A stretch of 64,000 nucleotides of DNA from Chitinophagaceae bacterium (GCA_947488765.1 CANLAE010000005.1:62001-126000); one strand, 5' to 3'. Shown: positions 43,437-52,830, counted from the first letter of the stretch. Notes: generated by a model from the sequence alone, not told the origin. Numbers and translations: made by a program.

Positions 43437-44153
43437 CTAAAACCCCAACACATCCTTCATTGTAAAAATTCCTTTTTTATTTACTAAAAAATCTGCTGCT
43501 AATACTGCACCACTTGCAAAGCCAATGCGGTTGTGGGCAGTATGGGTAATTTTAATATCATCAATGGCAGATGCGTATTTGATGGTATGTGTGCCAGGAG
43601 CTGGGTCAATTCTTTTGGATACAATTTCCAGTTCCTCTGCTTTATGTGTGGGTTGATTTACCCAGATTTTTTTTGTTTGAATATGTTGTAATACTTGTTC
43701 TGCAAGGGTTATAGCGGTTCCACTTGGAGCATCTTTTTTTTCGGTGTGGTGAATTTCCTCCATCATTACATTGTATTCAGGATGTGTACTCATAAGTTTG
43801 GCGAGGTAGCTATTCAACTCAAAAAATAAATTTACACCTACACTAAAATTACTTGCATACAACAATCCGGCGTTTTGCTGTAAACAAAAATCTTTTGCTT
43901 CATGGTATTTATCTAGCCAGCCTGTAGAACCACAAACTACTGGTATATTGGCTTCCAGGCATTTCATTACATTTTGAAATGCACTATGTGGACTACTGAA
44001 TTCAATGGCAATATCTGCTTGTTGAACCGCTTCAATAGTAAAATCTTCTACATTTTCAATTCCAATTTTTAATACAATTTCATGGCCTTTACTTACTGCA
44101 ATTGTTTCTATTGCTTTGCCCATTTTGCCATATCCGATTAATGCTATTTTCAT
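43437..44153 (-). CDS. dapB: 4-hydroxy-tetrahydrodipicolinate reductase
   Basis: A 238-residue NAD(P)H reductase of the lysine/diaminopimelate pathway. The nucleotide loop is GYGKMGKAI (7-15). VCGSTGWLD, the catalytic-region block EIHHTEKKDAPSGTA (about 133-147) and the C-terminal HNRIGFASGAVLAADFL are typical. It is the last gene in the window of the parA-parB-DUF5683-dapB group. The 84 bases before it carry the 17-base repeated word. Confidence 0.94.
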   Translation of the reverse strand: MKIALIGYGKMGKAIETIAVSKGHEIVLKIGIENVEDFTIEAVQQADIAIEFSSPHSAFQNVMKCLEANIPVVCGSTGWLDKYHEAKDFCLQQNAGLLYASNFSVGVNLFFELNSYLAKLMSTHPEYNVMMEEIHHTEKKDAPSGTAITLAEQVLQHIQTKKIWVNQPTHKAEELEIVSKRIDPAPGTHTIKYASAIDDIKITHTAHNRIGFASGAVLAADFLVNKKGIFTMKDVLGF

Positions 44154-44182
44154 GATTAAAAATTGTTGAAAGTATTGATATT

Positions 44183-44199
44183 GTTGAAGTGTGCGACGC
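44183..44199. repeat. 17-base intergenic word shared with 35999-36015
   Basis: GTTGAAGTGTGCGACGC occurs here and, as its exact reverse complement, at 35999-36015. Both copies are intergenic and GC-richer than their surroundings. Confidence 0.5.
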
Positions 44200-44237
44200 C
44201 ACTGCAGTTGATTTTTGTTGGGTTGTTGGGTAATTAA

Positions 44238-44876
44238 TTATTTTACATTAATCAACTTTTTTTCCTTGGTTCTCATGCTTAAAGATAAACTTAATCCTTT
44301 GCTGTTATTGATTGGATTGATAGACGGATGAATGTTTAAAGACAAATCATCGCTCACATCAAATTCTTTTAAATGACCGAAAACAGTGGCATCTACAACA
44401 TTCAATCCCCAGACAATCAAAAACCACAATGCAGAAAAATCCCTGTCTTTGCGAAATGCATTTCTGAAAGTTTGTAATGAACCTAAACTGAAACCTTGCA
44501 AAACAGGATACACATTTTGAAGATTCAATGTATCTTGTTTGGTTGCAGTAAGTGGATCAGAAGCCTTGTATACAAGGTCGTATGCAGATTTTGTTCTGTT
44601 GTACCAGGTATTGTTGTAAAAAAATGTAATTGTTGGGATAGATAATGCTCCGTATACAATTGGAATTTTCCAATACTCTTTATTATATGCCTGCCCCCAA
44701 CCCGGTATAATTGCTGAACGTCTTGTTGCTGTTCTAGGATTGTGTTTTGTAATTACTGGTAATGTTTCTTTTTGTAAACTTAAATTGTCTGCAATAGTTG
44801 TATCTACAGCATTTGCAGAAGCTGCAAAAGTGCTAATTACAAAGAGAAATGATATAATGATACGATGTAGATTCAT
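44238..44876 (-). CDS. DUF5683 membrane-associated protein
   Basis: A 212-residue protein with a signal-like N-terminus (about residues 4-24, ending AANAVD) and the DUF5683 core NPRTATRRSAIIPGWGQAYNKEYWKIPIVYG (residues about 45-75, described in parts), with further hydrophobic stretches. The function is unestablished. In Bacteroidota this family is repeatedly found between parB and dapB, as here: it starts seven bases after parB. Confidence 0.88.
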   Translation of the reverse strand: MNLHRIIISFLFVISTFAASANAVDTTIADNLSLQKETLPVITKHNPRTATRRSAIIPGWGQAYNKEYWKIPIVYGALSIPTITFFYNNTWYNRTKSAYDLVYKASDPLTATKQDTLNLQNVYPVLQGFSLGSLQTFRNAFRKDRDFSALWFLIVWGLNVVDATVFGHLKEFDVSDDLSLNIHPSINPINNSKGLSLSLSMRTKEKKLINVK

Positions 44877-44883
44877 GCACGAA

Positions 44884-45801
44884 TTAACTTACCACAACAT
44901 TCATCAAGTCTAAAATTTTGTTTAGTTCCTGAAGTGAAAAATAATCTATTGTAATACTACCATAACCTTGTTTGTTGTGTACCATCTTTACTTTGGCACT
45001 GAAATAGGAGGATAAATTATCTTCAATTTTTTTATAAGCAGGTGGCAATTCGTTTTTAGAAGCTTGTTTTGAATTGTCGTTTCCTTTGTACAATTTTCTT
45101 ACCAAATCTTCTGTTTGACGAACGCTGAGCTGTTTACTTTTTATTTCATTAAATACAAATAATTGTTTGTCAATGGTATCGATATTAATCAATGCCCTTG
45201 CATGTCCCATACTGATTGTGGCATTGCGAACTGCCAATTGAATATCTGGAGGAAGTTTTAACAAACGCATATAATTGGTGACAGTGCTTCTTTCTTTGCC
45301 CATTCTTTCTGCAACTTGTTCTTGCGTATAATCCAGTTCATCCATCATACGCTTGTAACTGAGTCCTATTTCAATAGCATTTAAATCTTCACGTTGCAAA
45401 TTTTCTAGCAATGCAAGTTCTAATAATTCTTTATCATTTGCCTGACGGATATACACAGGTACATCTTTCAAACCTGCAATTTTACTGGCTCTGAACCTTC
45501 TTTCACCTGCAATTAACTGGTATTTTCCGGATGCTAATTTGGTAACAGTTAATGGCTGTACAATATCGTGCATCTTAATAGATGTTGCCAGTTCACTCAA
45601 TGCAGTTTCATCAAAATCTCTGCGGGGTTGTTTCGGATTTACTGAAATATCCGACAATGAAATGCGCATAACACTTACAGCACGCTCTACAACATTGTTT
45701 TTAAGTGCACCGGTTGTTGTTTTTAAATCTTCATCAATATTTTGTAATAAACTGCGTAAGCCTTTGCCAATTGCATCTTTATTTTGTTTGGGTGTTGTCA
45801 T
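44884..45801 (-). CDS. parB: Chromosome partitioning protein ParB
   Basis: A 305-residue ParB/Spo0J protein that binds parS and loads SMC. The CTPase/ParB-N domain shows NPKQPRRDF (about 56-64) and AGERRFRASKIAGL (about 97-110). It is followed by ENLQREDLNAIEIG and a helix-turn-helix (YTQEQVAERMGKERSTVTNY), then a C-terminal dimerisation region ending LNKILDLMNVVVS. It lies 39 bases after parA. No perfect parS site (TGTTTCACGTGAAACA type) was spotted by eye in the window. Confidence 0.96.
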   Translation of the reverse strand: MTTPKQNKDAIGKGLRSLLQNIDEDLKTTTGALKNNVVERAVSVMRISLSDISVNPKQPRRDFDETALSELATSIKMHDIVQPLTVTKLASGKYQLIAGERRFRASKIAGLKDVPVYIRQANDKELLELALLENLQREDLNAIEIGLSYKRMMDELDYTQEQVAERMGKERSTVTNYMRLLKLPPDIQLAVRNATISMGHARALINIDTIDKQLFVFNEIKSKQLSVRQTEDLVRKLYKGNDNSKQASKNELPPAYKKIEDNLSSYFSAKVKMVHNKQGYGSITIDYFSLQELNKILDLMNVVVS

Positions 45802-45840
45802 GTGTTTGAATTGTGTAAAATTCTTAGTATAATAAAAAGA

Positions 45841-46641
45841 TTATTCAATAATTCTTTCTTCGTTAGTCATTTTTGTCATTTCATTTTTCTGTAAAATTTC
45901 TTTCGAAAGATTTAAGTAATTGATAGCACCTTTACTTTCAGAATCATATAAAATAACTGGCTTTCCTACACTCGGGGCTTCACTTAATCTTGTATTTCTG
46001 TGAATGATTGTACTGAAAACCATATCATCAAAATGTCTTCTTACTTCACTTACAACCTGATTGCATAATCGAAGACGACCATCGTACATTGTCATTAAAA
46101 TACCCTCAATTTGCAGTTCAGGATTTAAACGGCTTTGTACAATTTTTATGGTATTTAATAATTTCCCCAATCCTTCCAATGCAAAGAATTCGCATTGTAC
46201 CGGAACAATCACACTATCAGCAGCTACCAAAGAGTTTACAGTAATTAAGCCCAAAGAAGGGGAGCAGTCAATTACAATAAAATCATACCTGTCTTTAATT
46301 TCCTCTAATAAAGACTTCATTACATTTTCACGGTTGGGATAATTGATCATTTCAATTTCAGCTCCAACCAAATCAATATGCGAAGGAATTAAATCCAAAT
46401 TAGGGATTTCACTTTTTAAAATAACATCATTTGCTTTCACATTATTTACCATGCAATCGTATAAACTGCTGGTAACATTATGTAAATCAAATCCAACGCC
46501 TGTGGTACTATTTGCTTGCGGATCTGCATCTACCAGTAATGTTTTATACTCCAATACTGCAAAACTTGCTGCTAAATTGATGGCTGTGGTAGTTTTTCCT
46601 ACGCCACCTTTTTGATTTGCTACTCCAATAATTCTTGCCAT
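45841..46641 (-). CDS. parA: Chromosome partitioning ATPase ParA
   Basis: A 266-residue Soj/ParA ATPase with the deviant Walker A KGGVGKTT (11-18), the switch I region DADPQANSTTG (about 39-49), Walker B region FIVIDCSPSLG and SVIVPVQCEFFALEGL. It works with the ParB encoded next to it in origin segregation. It heads the leftward group and is preceded by a TACATTTG promoter box. Confidence 0.97.
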   Translation of the reverse strand: MARIIGVANQKGGVGKTTTAINLAASFAVLEYKTLLVDADPQANSTTGVGFDLHNVTSSLYDCMVNNVKANDVILKSEIPNLDLIPSHIDLVGAEIEMINYPNRENVMKSLLEEIKDRYDFIVIDCSPSLGLITVNSLVAADSVIVPVQCEFFALEGLGKLLNTIKIVQSRLNPELQIEGILMTMYDGRLRLCNQVVSEVRRHFDDMVFSTIIHRNTRLSEAPSVGKPVILYDSESKGAINYLNLSKEILQKNEMTKMTNEERIIE

Positions 46642-46681
46642 ATATTACAACCCTTTGTTTAAAAAAAGTTTCTAAAGATTA

Positions 46682-46714
46682 CAAATGTAAATTATTAAGT
46701 TTCTAAACGAACAA
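46682..46714 (-). promoter_or_regulatory. Promoter of parAB
   Basis: On the minus strand, TACATTTG (46689-46682) matches TAnnTTTG, with TTG (46714-46712) 22 bases upstream as -33. It is 40 bases from the parA ATG. Confidence 0.5.
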
Positions 46715-46811
46715 GAGAATTATTTTACTATAACTTTCTTCATCAAAAATATTATAGATTGGCTTTGTTTCAACATATTTCTCCTAATAAATAGCCAATA
46801 TCTAACAATGT

Positions 46812-46819
46812 TATATTTG
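46812..46819 (+). promoter_or_regulatory. -7 promoter box of the metallophosphoesterase gene
   Basis: TATATTTG matches TAnnTTTG, 37 bases upstream of the ATG at 46857. No -33 element at the usual spacing. Confidence 0.4.
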
Positions 46820-46856
46820 TTGTTATAATTTCGAATTCTAATTTTACTATTTCTGT

Positions 46857-48104
46857 ATGAGAAATTCAAGTACTTGGTTCATTATTGCCGCTATTATGCT
46901 TGCATTGGATTTTTATGTTTTTCAAGCTATCAAAACCGTTTCGCACAATGCTTCAGACAGAACAAGGGTTACATTTTACCTGGTTTATTGGTTATTGGCA
47001 GCAGCAACAATTATAACGCTTGCGCTTTTTCCCTATGTTCATATTTTACAAACAAGTAAGTTTTTTAGGAATTATATTTTTTCAATAATGGCAGGATTAT
47101 TTATTGCCAAACTTGTGGGCAGTACATTTTTTTTAGTAGATGATTTGAGAAGAATAATCATGTGGATTGTAGGTAAATTCATCAGTGTAAAAAATGGATC
47201 AACTATTTCAGATGATTCCAATATCAGCAGAAGTGTTTTCTTAAGTTGGATTGGTTTGGGTACAGGAACCGCATTGTTTGGCACATTGTTGTACGGATTT
47301 TCTAATAAATATACTTATCAAATTAAAAAAGTACAACTTGCTTATGACAATTTACCGAAAGCTTTCAAAGGCTTGAAGGTGGTGCATATCAGCGATATAC
47401 ATTGTGGAAGTTTTCGGGATAAAAATGCCGTAAATCATGGTATGGATTTGATTATGCAACAAAATGCAGATTTGATTTTATTTACCGGTGATTTGGTAAA
47501 TGACAGACATACCGAAGTACACGAATACATGGATATTTTCAATAAATTAAAAGCACCATTAGGGGTTTATAGTACTTTAGGGAATCACGATTATGGCGAT
47601 TATGTGGCGTGGGAAAGTGAATATGCGAAGAATGAAAATTTGGCTAAACTTAAAAATATTCATGCCGAATTGGGTTGGCGTTTGTTGATGAATGAACATG
47701 TCGTATTAACAAGAGAAAATGATTCTATTGCTTTATTGGGAATTGAAAATTGGGGAGCAAAAGGCAGATTTCCCAAATATGGTAAAATGCATGAAGCACA
47801 TCCAGGAACAGAAAAATATTCATTCAAAATTTTACTAAGCCACGATCCAAGTCATTGGGATGCTGAAGTAAAAACAAAATATGCAGATGTTGATCTGATG
47901 CTTGCAGGTCATACACACGGTATGCAATTTGGCATAGAAAATCCATATTTTAAATGGAGCCCCGTGCAGTGGATGTACAAACAATGGGCAGGCTTATATG
48001 AAGACGGAAAACAAAAATTATACGTAAACAGAGGATTTGGTTTTATTGGTTACCCAGGCAGAGTAGGAATTTTACCTGAGATAACTGTAATAGAGTTGGT
48101 ATAA
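46857..48104 (+). CDS. Membrane-anchored metallophosphoesterase
   Basis: A 415-residue protein with four N-terminal hydrophobic helices (about residues 7-25, 38-58, 69-92 and 125-148) and a calcineurin-like phosphoesterase domain. The metal-binding motifs are HISDIHCGSF (about 177-186), LFTGDLVND, LGNHDYGD, LLSHDPSHWD and LAGHTHGMQ. Family members with this layout (YkuE/YaeI-like) cleave phosphate from lipids such as UDP-diacylglucosamine, but the substrate here is unknown. Single gene, divergent from parA. Confidence 0.88.
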   Translation: MRNSSTWFIIAAIMLALDFYVFQAIKTVSHNASDRTRVTFYLVYWLLAAATIITLALFPYVHILQTSKFFRNYIFSIMAGLFIAKLVGSTFFLVDDLRRIIMWIVGKFISVKNGSTISDDSNISRSVFLSWIGLGTGTALFGTLLYGFSNKYTYQIKKVQLAYDNLPKAFKGLKVVHISDIHCGSFRDKNAVNHGMDLIMQQNADLILFTGDLVNDRHTEVHEYMDIFNKLKAPLGVYSTLGNHDYGDYVAWESEYAKNENLAKLKNIHAELGWRLLMNEHVVLTRENDSIALLGIENWGAKGRFPKYGKMHEAHPGTEKYSFKILLSHDPSHWDAEVKTKYADVDLMLAGHTHGMQFGIENPYFKWSPVQWMYKQWAGLYEDGKQKLYVNRGFGFIGYPGRVGILPEITVIELV

Positions 48105-48379
48105 AATCACAGGATTTAGTCTAAAAAATGAAACCATTGTCCATTTTTAGTTACAGAATTTTTTACTACCTTTTTTTACTATTTTTTAATTTTGTTTTAT
48201 AAAAATCTAAAATGAATCTTTTGCTAATTAATTATTCAAAACATATATTTTCATCATTTTTATTATTTACATGATTTATTTTTTAATCAATTAATTTGCA
48301 AGTGATTTTATATTATTTATCGGCATAATTATAAAATCAAAACACAAAACTTTATCTTGCATCTAATCAATATAATGTC
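48105..48379. other. Gene-free AT-rich spacer before pepP
   Basis: About 275 very AT-rich bases. The only signal seen is TATCTTGC (48353-48360), a weak -7-like octamer 20 bases before the pepP ATG. No terminator, RNA or convincing frame was found. Confidence 0.5.
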
Positions 48380-49669
48380 ATGAAATATTTCCCTTTAAAT
48401 TCAACTATTTTTATTAATAACCGTAAGCGTTTCATTAAAGAGATGAAACCCAATAGTATTGCCATTTTTGTAAGCAATGATGAATGGCCAAGTAATGGAG
48501 ATGCTTTACATCATTTTAAGCAAAACAGTGATTTGTATTGGCTTTCAGGAGTTGAACAAGAAGATAGTATGGTTATATTATTTCCTGATTGTCCTGATGC
48601 AAAATATAAAGAAGTATTGGTTTTGGTTCGTCCAAATGAATTGAAAGAAAAATGGGATGGCAAAAGATTGAGGTCTACTGAAGCAACGGCAATCTCCGGA
48701 ATTCAAACAATTGTATGGTTGGATAGTATTGATGCAATGTTACAAACATGGATTCATTTGGCGGATACAATTTATTTAGATTCAAATGAAAATGACCGTA
48801 AAGCATCTTTGGTAAGAAGCAGGGAATATAGATTTATTGATGAAATAAAAAGTCAATATCGTTTACATCAATACATGCGTGCCGCAAAAATTTTGAAACA
48901 ATTACGCAGTATCAAACAAAAAGAAGAAGTTGAAGTAATTCAAAAAGCAATTGATATTACTGACAATACATTCAGACGATTGCTTAAATTTATTAAGCCT
49001 GGTGTAATGGAATATGAAATTGAAGCAGAAATAGTTCATAGTTTTTTAAGCCAACGTGCTACCGGCGAAGCTTATGGAAGCATTATTGCAAGCGGAGACA
49101 GAGCAAGAACACTTCATTATGTGAGTAACAATCAGGCATGTAAAGATGGTGAGTTAATCTTAATGGATTTTGGTGCTAATTATGGAGGATATTGTGCAGA
49201 TCTTACAAGAACTGTTCCTGTAAATGGAAAATTCAGCAAACGACAAAAAGAAGTGTACAATGCCTGTTTACATTTGCACAACTATGCAAAGGGTATTTTG
49301 AAACCCGGAATTTCTATTGTTGATTATACAGATAAAGTAGGAGAGGAAGCTACCCAGCAATTTATAAAAATAGGATTAATCACAAAAAGTGATGTAAAAA
49401 ATGAAGACAAAGAAAATCGGGCTTATCGTAAATATTTATATCATGGAATTAGTCATCATTTAGGAATTGATGTACATGATTTGGGAACAAGAACAGAACC
49501 AATTAAAGCAGGTATGGTATTTACAGTAGAGCCTGGTATATACATTGAACAGGAACAAATGGGCATTCGCATAGAAAATAATTTTTGGATTACTAAAAAC
49601 GGGAATATTGATATGATGAAAAATATTCCAATAACAGTTGAGGAAATTGAAAAATTAATGTCAAAATAA
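48380..49669 (+). CDS. pepP: Xaa-Pro aminopeptidase (M24B family)
   Basis: A 429-residue aminopeptidase P that removes N-terminal residues before proline. An N-terminal creatinase-like domain (about 1-170) precedes the pita-bread catalytic domain. The metal ligands lie in LMDFGANYGGYCADLTRT (two aspartates, about 256-273), HGISHHLGIDVHD (about 355-367), FTVEPGIYIE and GIRIENNFWIT. Cytosolic. It starts the rightward group pepP-pssA-purS-rsmI, with 48 bases to pssA. Confidence 0.93.
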   Translation: MKYFPLNSTIFINNRKRFIKEMKPNSIAIFVSNDEWPSNGDALHHFKQNSDLYWLSGVEQEDSMVILFPDCPDAKYKEVLVLVRPNELKEKWDGKRLRSTEATAISGIQTIVWLDSIDAMLQTWIHLADTIYLDSNENDRKASLVRSREYRFIDEIKSQYRLHQYMRAAKILKQLRSIKQKEEVEVIQKAIDITDNTFRRLLKFIKPGVMEYEIEAEIVHSFLSQRATGEAYGSIIASGDRARTLHYVSNNQACKDGELILMDFGANYGGYCADLTRTVPVNGKFSKRQKEVYNACLHLHNYAKGILKPGISIVDYTDKVGEEATQQFIKIGLITKSDVKNEDKENRAYRKYLYHGISHHLGIDVHDLGTRTEPIKAGMVFTVEPGIYIEQEQMGIRIENNFWITKNGNIDMMKNIPITVEEIEKLMSK

Positions 49670-49717
49670 AATCTCTGCAAAGCATTAATTTTTTGTTCTA
49701 TTAAATTGTGATGAATT

Positions 49718-50485
49718 ATGATTAAACAAATTCCGAATATTTTTACTTTACTGAATTTAGTTTTTGGTTGTATGGCAATTGTAGTAACGCTGCAATCAGG
49801 ATTAATCATAAACAATGAAGTTGAAGTTGGTAATCCTTATCTTGAAATTCCTGAAAAAATTATTTGGGCAAGTGTATTTATTAATGTTGCTGCTGTAATT
49901 GATTTCTTTGATGGATTTGTTGCTAGATTATTAAAAGTTAGTAGCGAAATGGGTAAACAATTGGATAGTTTATCAGATGTCGTAAGTTTTGGCGTTGCTC
50001 CGGGTATCATTATTTTCCAATTTCTCAGACTTTCTTTAGCTCAGCATGAAAGCGGCTTAGATGCAAGTGCAATGTGGTTATTGCCTGCACTTATTGTGCC
50101 TTGCGCAGGTGCATACAGACTTGCAAGATTCAATATTGATACAGAACAATCCTATGGTTTTAAAGGTGTTCCAATTCCAGCAGTTGGATTACTTGTTGCT
50201 TCCTTCCCGCTAATTTATTGGTTCAGCGGTAATGAAACAATTATTCAAATCATGCGAAACAAGTGGGTGTGGTATTTCATAATTTTAACGCTTAGTTATC
50301 TAATGGTTTCAACATTACCAATGCTTGCATTGAAATTTAAAGGGGTTACGCTGAAAAAATTGATGCCGTTTATTATAGTTTTAATAGCTTCTGTTACTAC
50401 TGCTTTATTTTTTGGATGGCTTGCAGTTCCTGTAGGATTTAGTGTTTATGTTATTGTATCACTCATTTTTAAAAATCAATCATAA
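49718..50485 (+). CDS. pssA: CDP-diacylglycerol-serine O-phosphatidyltransferase
   Basis: A 255-residue integral membrane enzyme making phosphatidylserine, the precursor of phosphatidylethanolamine. The full CDP-alcohol phosphatidyltransferase signature is present (D-x2-DG-x2-AR-x8-G-x3-D-x3-D, residues about 68-91; begins DFFDGFVAR and ends LDSLSD). About seven hydrophobic helices. Its stop overlaps the purS start by one base (TAATG), indicating coupled translation. Confidence 0.95.
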   Translation: MIKQIPNIFTLLNLVFGCMAIVVTLQSGLIINNEVEVGNPYLEIPEKIIWASVFINVAAVIDFFDGFVARLLKVSSEMGKQLDSLSDVVSFGVAPGIIIFQFLRLSLAQHESGLDASAMWLLPALIVPCAGAYRLARFNIDTEQSYGFKGVPIPAVGLLVASFPLIYWFSGNETIIQIMRNKWVWYFIILTLSYLMVSTLPMLALKFKGVTLKKLMPFIIVLIASVTTALFFGWLAVPVGFSVYVIVSLIFKNQS

Positions 50486-50733
50486 TGATATATAAAGTTC
50501 AAGTTAAAGTAATGCCCTTAAATAATTTATTAGATCCTCAGGGTAAAGCTATTCAAAGTGGTTTAGGAAATTTAGGATTAATGAACATCGCAGATGTCAG
50601 AGTTGGTAAGCATATCAATTTACAAATTGAAGCCACTTCAGAATCTGAAGCTCTTGCAATTGCTGATGAAGCGAGTAAAAAATTATTAGCCAATCAGGTA
50701 ATGGAATTTTATGAAATAGAATTAATTCCATAA
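50485..50733 (+). CDS. purS: Phosphoribosylformylglycinamidine synthase subunit PurS
   Basis: An 82-residue PurS subunit, which bridges PurQ and PurL in the fourth step of purine synthesis. The pattern YKVQVKVMPLNNLLDPQG at the front and GLMNIADVRVGKHINL in the middle is typical. purL and purQ are not adjacent; the gene instead sits between pssA (one-base overlap) and rsmI (22 bases). Confidence 0.92.
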   Translation: MIYKVQVKVMPLNNLLDPQGKAIQSGLGNLGLMNIADVRVGKHINLQIEATSESEALAIADEASKKLLANQVMEFYEIELIP

Positions 50734-50755
50734 ATTTTTTATTCAATTTTTCGCA

Positions 50756-51421
50756 ATGCTATATCTTGTTCCAACACCACTTGGTAATTTAAAAGACATT
50801 ACTTTGAGAAGTTTAGAAGTACTTCAAAGTGTAGATGTAATTTTATGTGAGGATACAAGAACATCATCAAAATTGCTTAATCATTATCAAATTCAAAAAC
50901 CACTTTCACCTTATCATCAACACAATGAGCATAAAATTGTACCTCATTTAATTGAGCAAATGCTTGCGGGAAAAACATTTGCGTTAATTACAGATGCTGG
51001 TACTCCGGCAATAAGTGATCCTGCATTTTTATTGGTTAGGGCTTGTATAAAAAGTGAAATAAAAGTTGAATGTTTACCCGGTGCAACTGCATTTGTACCG
51101 GCTTTGGTAAATAGTGGATTACCAACAAATAGCTTTGTTTTTGAGGGGTTTCTTCCATTAAAAAAAGGAAGACAAACCAAATTAAAACAATTGGCATTGG
51201 AAGAACGAACCATCATTATTTATGAAAGCCCAATGAGACTAGTGAAATCACTAGAAGAATTTGCAACTTATTTTGGTGCTACACGATTGTGTTCTGTTAC
51301 ACGAGAACTTACAAAAATGTTTGAAGAAAATAAAAGAGGCACCTTGCAAGAGGTTGCTGAATACTACAAACAAAAAGGAGTTAAAGGAGAAATAGTAATT
51401 ATAATAGCAGGTAAAGAATAA
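50756..51421 (+). CDS. rsmI: 16S rRNA (cytidine-2'-O)-methyltransferase RsmI
   Basis: A 221-residue tetrapyrrole-methylase-fold enzyme that methylates the ribose of C1402 in 16S rRNA. Hallmarks are LYLVPTPLGNLKDITLRSL (2-20), ILCEDTRTSSKLL (about 30-42), ITDAGTPAISDP (about 78-89) and the C-terminal VTRELTKMFEE. It is shorter than the E. coli protein because the extra C-terminal helical region is missing. It ends five bases from a convergent gene. Confidence 0.93.
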   Translation: MLYLVPTPLGNLKDITLRSLEVLQSVDVILCEDTRTSSKLLNHYQIQKPLSPYHQHNEHKIVPHLIEQMLAGKTFALITDAGTPAISDPAFLLVRACIKSEIKVECLPGATAFVPALVNSGLPTNSFVFEGFLPLKKGRQTKLKQLALEERTIIIYESPMRLVKSLEEFATYFGATRLCSVTRELTKMFEENKRGTLQEVAEYYKQKGVKGEIVIIIAGKE

Positions 51422-51426
51422 TTATT

Positions 51427-52359
51427 TTATCGCTTCTTGCTTATTAGTTTTATTGTCGCATTTTTTGTAAAATCACTTGTTAGTAAAATATCATACCTTT
51501 TATTGCCATCATAAATAACCAATAAGGCTGTATTAGGTGGTATTTGTCCAAGATTTTCTGCAAACATACTAATCTCGTTGTAGGGTAAAGATTCATCTAA
51601 TTTTATGTCTAATTTTATAGGAGCATAATCTAACTTTGATTTTTGTATTACTATTTTATTGTTTACAAAAACAGAAATTGAATCATTGTCAATTGCACCA
51701 TTGTCATAAAATTCTAGTTTTATCTTATTATTGGTAACTTCAACTTCTTTAGTAAAAATTCTTTCCCTTTTTGCAAAAACTTCTGTTTTTTTAATATCAA
51801 ACTCATTAAATAATTGTTGTGTTTTAGGTGATAATTTTATTGTATCAAAATTTGTGACTGTTTGGTTTTGCTCAGTTTGATTTAATTCCAATTCATTTAT
51901 TTCATCCGTCGGTTCAATAAATTTCTTTAACTTAAATTGAATTCTTGGACAAGTAAATTTAAACTCACCACTGCTCAATAAATCACCCATTAAAAGAGAT
52001 TCAGTTCTGGCTACTCTTAATAAAAAATTACCACTCATCATGCAATCAACAGCATTTTTAGTATTTGCCGAATTGTAATAAATAATAGGTAATTGATTGA
52101 TTATGAGATTTCGAGTAACACTATTAAATGTACCTGTGATTTTATTGCTGAATAAACTATCCTTAAAATAATAATTAAGTAGTCCAGTAATTGATTTTCC
52201 TTTTTGATTAATTATAAGCTCGGTTAAATATGTACTGGAAACTCCCGGCATTTGAACTTTTCCAACACCATACCAATTACCAGATACATTTTGACTTTTA
52301 CAAACATTAGAATAAACAGTGCAAAAAGTCAGAATTATGAGTATAGATTTCAAGTACAT
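51427..52359 (-). CDS. Secreted protein of unknown function
   Basis: A 310-residue protein with a signal peptide (hydrophobic from residue 3 to about 17, then SNVCKSQ). The first half (about 24-150) is strand-rich with SGNWYGVGKV and a GLLNYYF... GTFNS pattern, suggesting a barrel-like or lipocalin-like domain. A charged linker follows, and a second strand-rich domain (about 205-308) has VEVTNNKIKLEFYDNGAIDNDSIS-type repeats, read in parts. I do not recognise a characterised family. Single gene after the secG terminator; convergent with rsmI. Confidence 0.7.
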   Translation of the reverse strand: MYLKSILIILTFCTVYSNVCKSQNVSGNWYGVGKVQMPGVSSTYLTELIINQKGKSITGLLNYYFKDSLFSNKITGTFNSVTRNLIINQLPIIYYNSANTKNAVDCMMSGNFLLRVARTESLLMGDLLSSGEFKFTCPRIQFKLKKFIEPTDEINELELNQTEQNQTVTNFDTIKLSPKTQQLFNEFDIKKTEVFAKRERIFTKEVEVTNNKIKLEFYDNGAIDNDSISVFVNNKIVIQKSKLDYAPIKLDIKLDESLPYNEISMFAENLGQIPPNTALLVIYDGNKRYDILLTSDFTKNATIKLISKKR

Positions 52360-52441
52360 CCAACAAAGAACATTTAAATATTCGTAAATCTTTTATAAAA
52401 GTTGCACACAATTTTAAATTGATGTGAATTATAAGCCATAA

Positions 52442-52473
52442 AAAAATAGAGTAGTTGTAGCTACTCTATTTTT
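52442..52473 (-). terminator. Intrinsic terminator of the miaB-secG group
   Basis: A perfect 13-base stem AAAAATAGAGTAG / CTACTCTATTTTT (52442-52454 with 52461-52473) with a 6-base loop lies 18 bases after the secG stop. The minus strand continues into a T-run. Confidence 0.85.
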
Positions 52474-52491
52474 AAATATTTTAGAATTGAA

Positions 52492-52830
52492 TTATTTTCC
52501 AGGTTGGGCAGGAACTGTGTTAGCAGGAACCTGTGGTGCAGGTGCCGGTGCAGAATTTGTAGTAGGAATATTTTTAAGTGCATCAGTATCAACATTAGAT
52601 CCGATACCTTTAAAGAATAAAGTAGATACTAAAGCTAATAAAGCAATAATACCGGCAAATAACCAAGTACCTTTTTCTAAAACATCAGTTGTTTGTTTAA
52701 CACCCATTAACTGATTGCTTAATCCACCAACATTTCCGGCTAAGCCTCCACCTTTTGGATTTTGTACTAAAACTATAAAACCAAGAGCTATACTAGCTAC
52801 TACTACTAAAATTAAAAATAGAATTGCCAT
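52492..52830 (-). CDS. secG: Preprotein translocase subunit SecG
   Basis: A 112-residue SecG with two transmembrane helices (about residues 2-22 and 55-75). Between them is the family loop VQNPKGGGLAGNVGG (about 23-37). It assists SecYE in protein export. A C-terminal tail of about 25 residues rich in Pro, Ala and Asn (from TTNSAPAPAPQ) extends past the usual end. It follows the TPR gene by two bases. Confidence 0.9.
   Translation of the reverse strand: MAILFLILVVVASIALGFIVLVQNPKGGGLAGNVGGLSNQLMGVKQTTDVLEKGTWLFAGIIALLALVSTLFFKGIGSNVDTDALKNIPTTNSAPAPAPQVPANTVPAQPGK

Noticed and set aside
44884-46714. parS centromere site near parAB
   Set aside because: No sequence close to TGTTTCACGTGAAACA was seen by eye. 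CACGTG cores at about 56509 (miaB) and elsewhere lack the flanking bases.
48128-48202. 24-codon hydrophobic frame MKPLSIFSYRIFYYLF...
   Set aside because: Short, in very AT-rich DNA where such Phe/Leu frames arise by chance, with no promoter box at a suitable distance.
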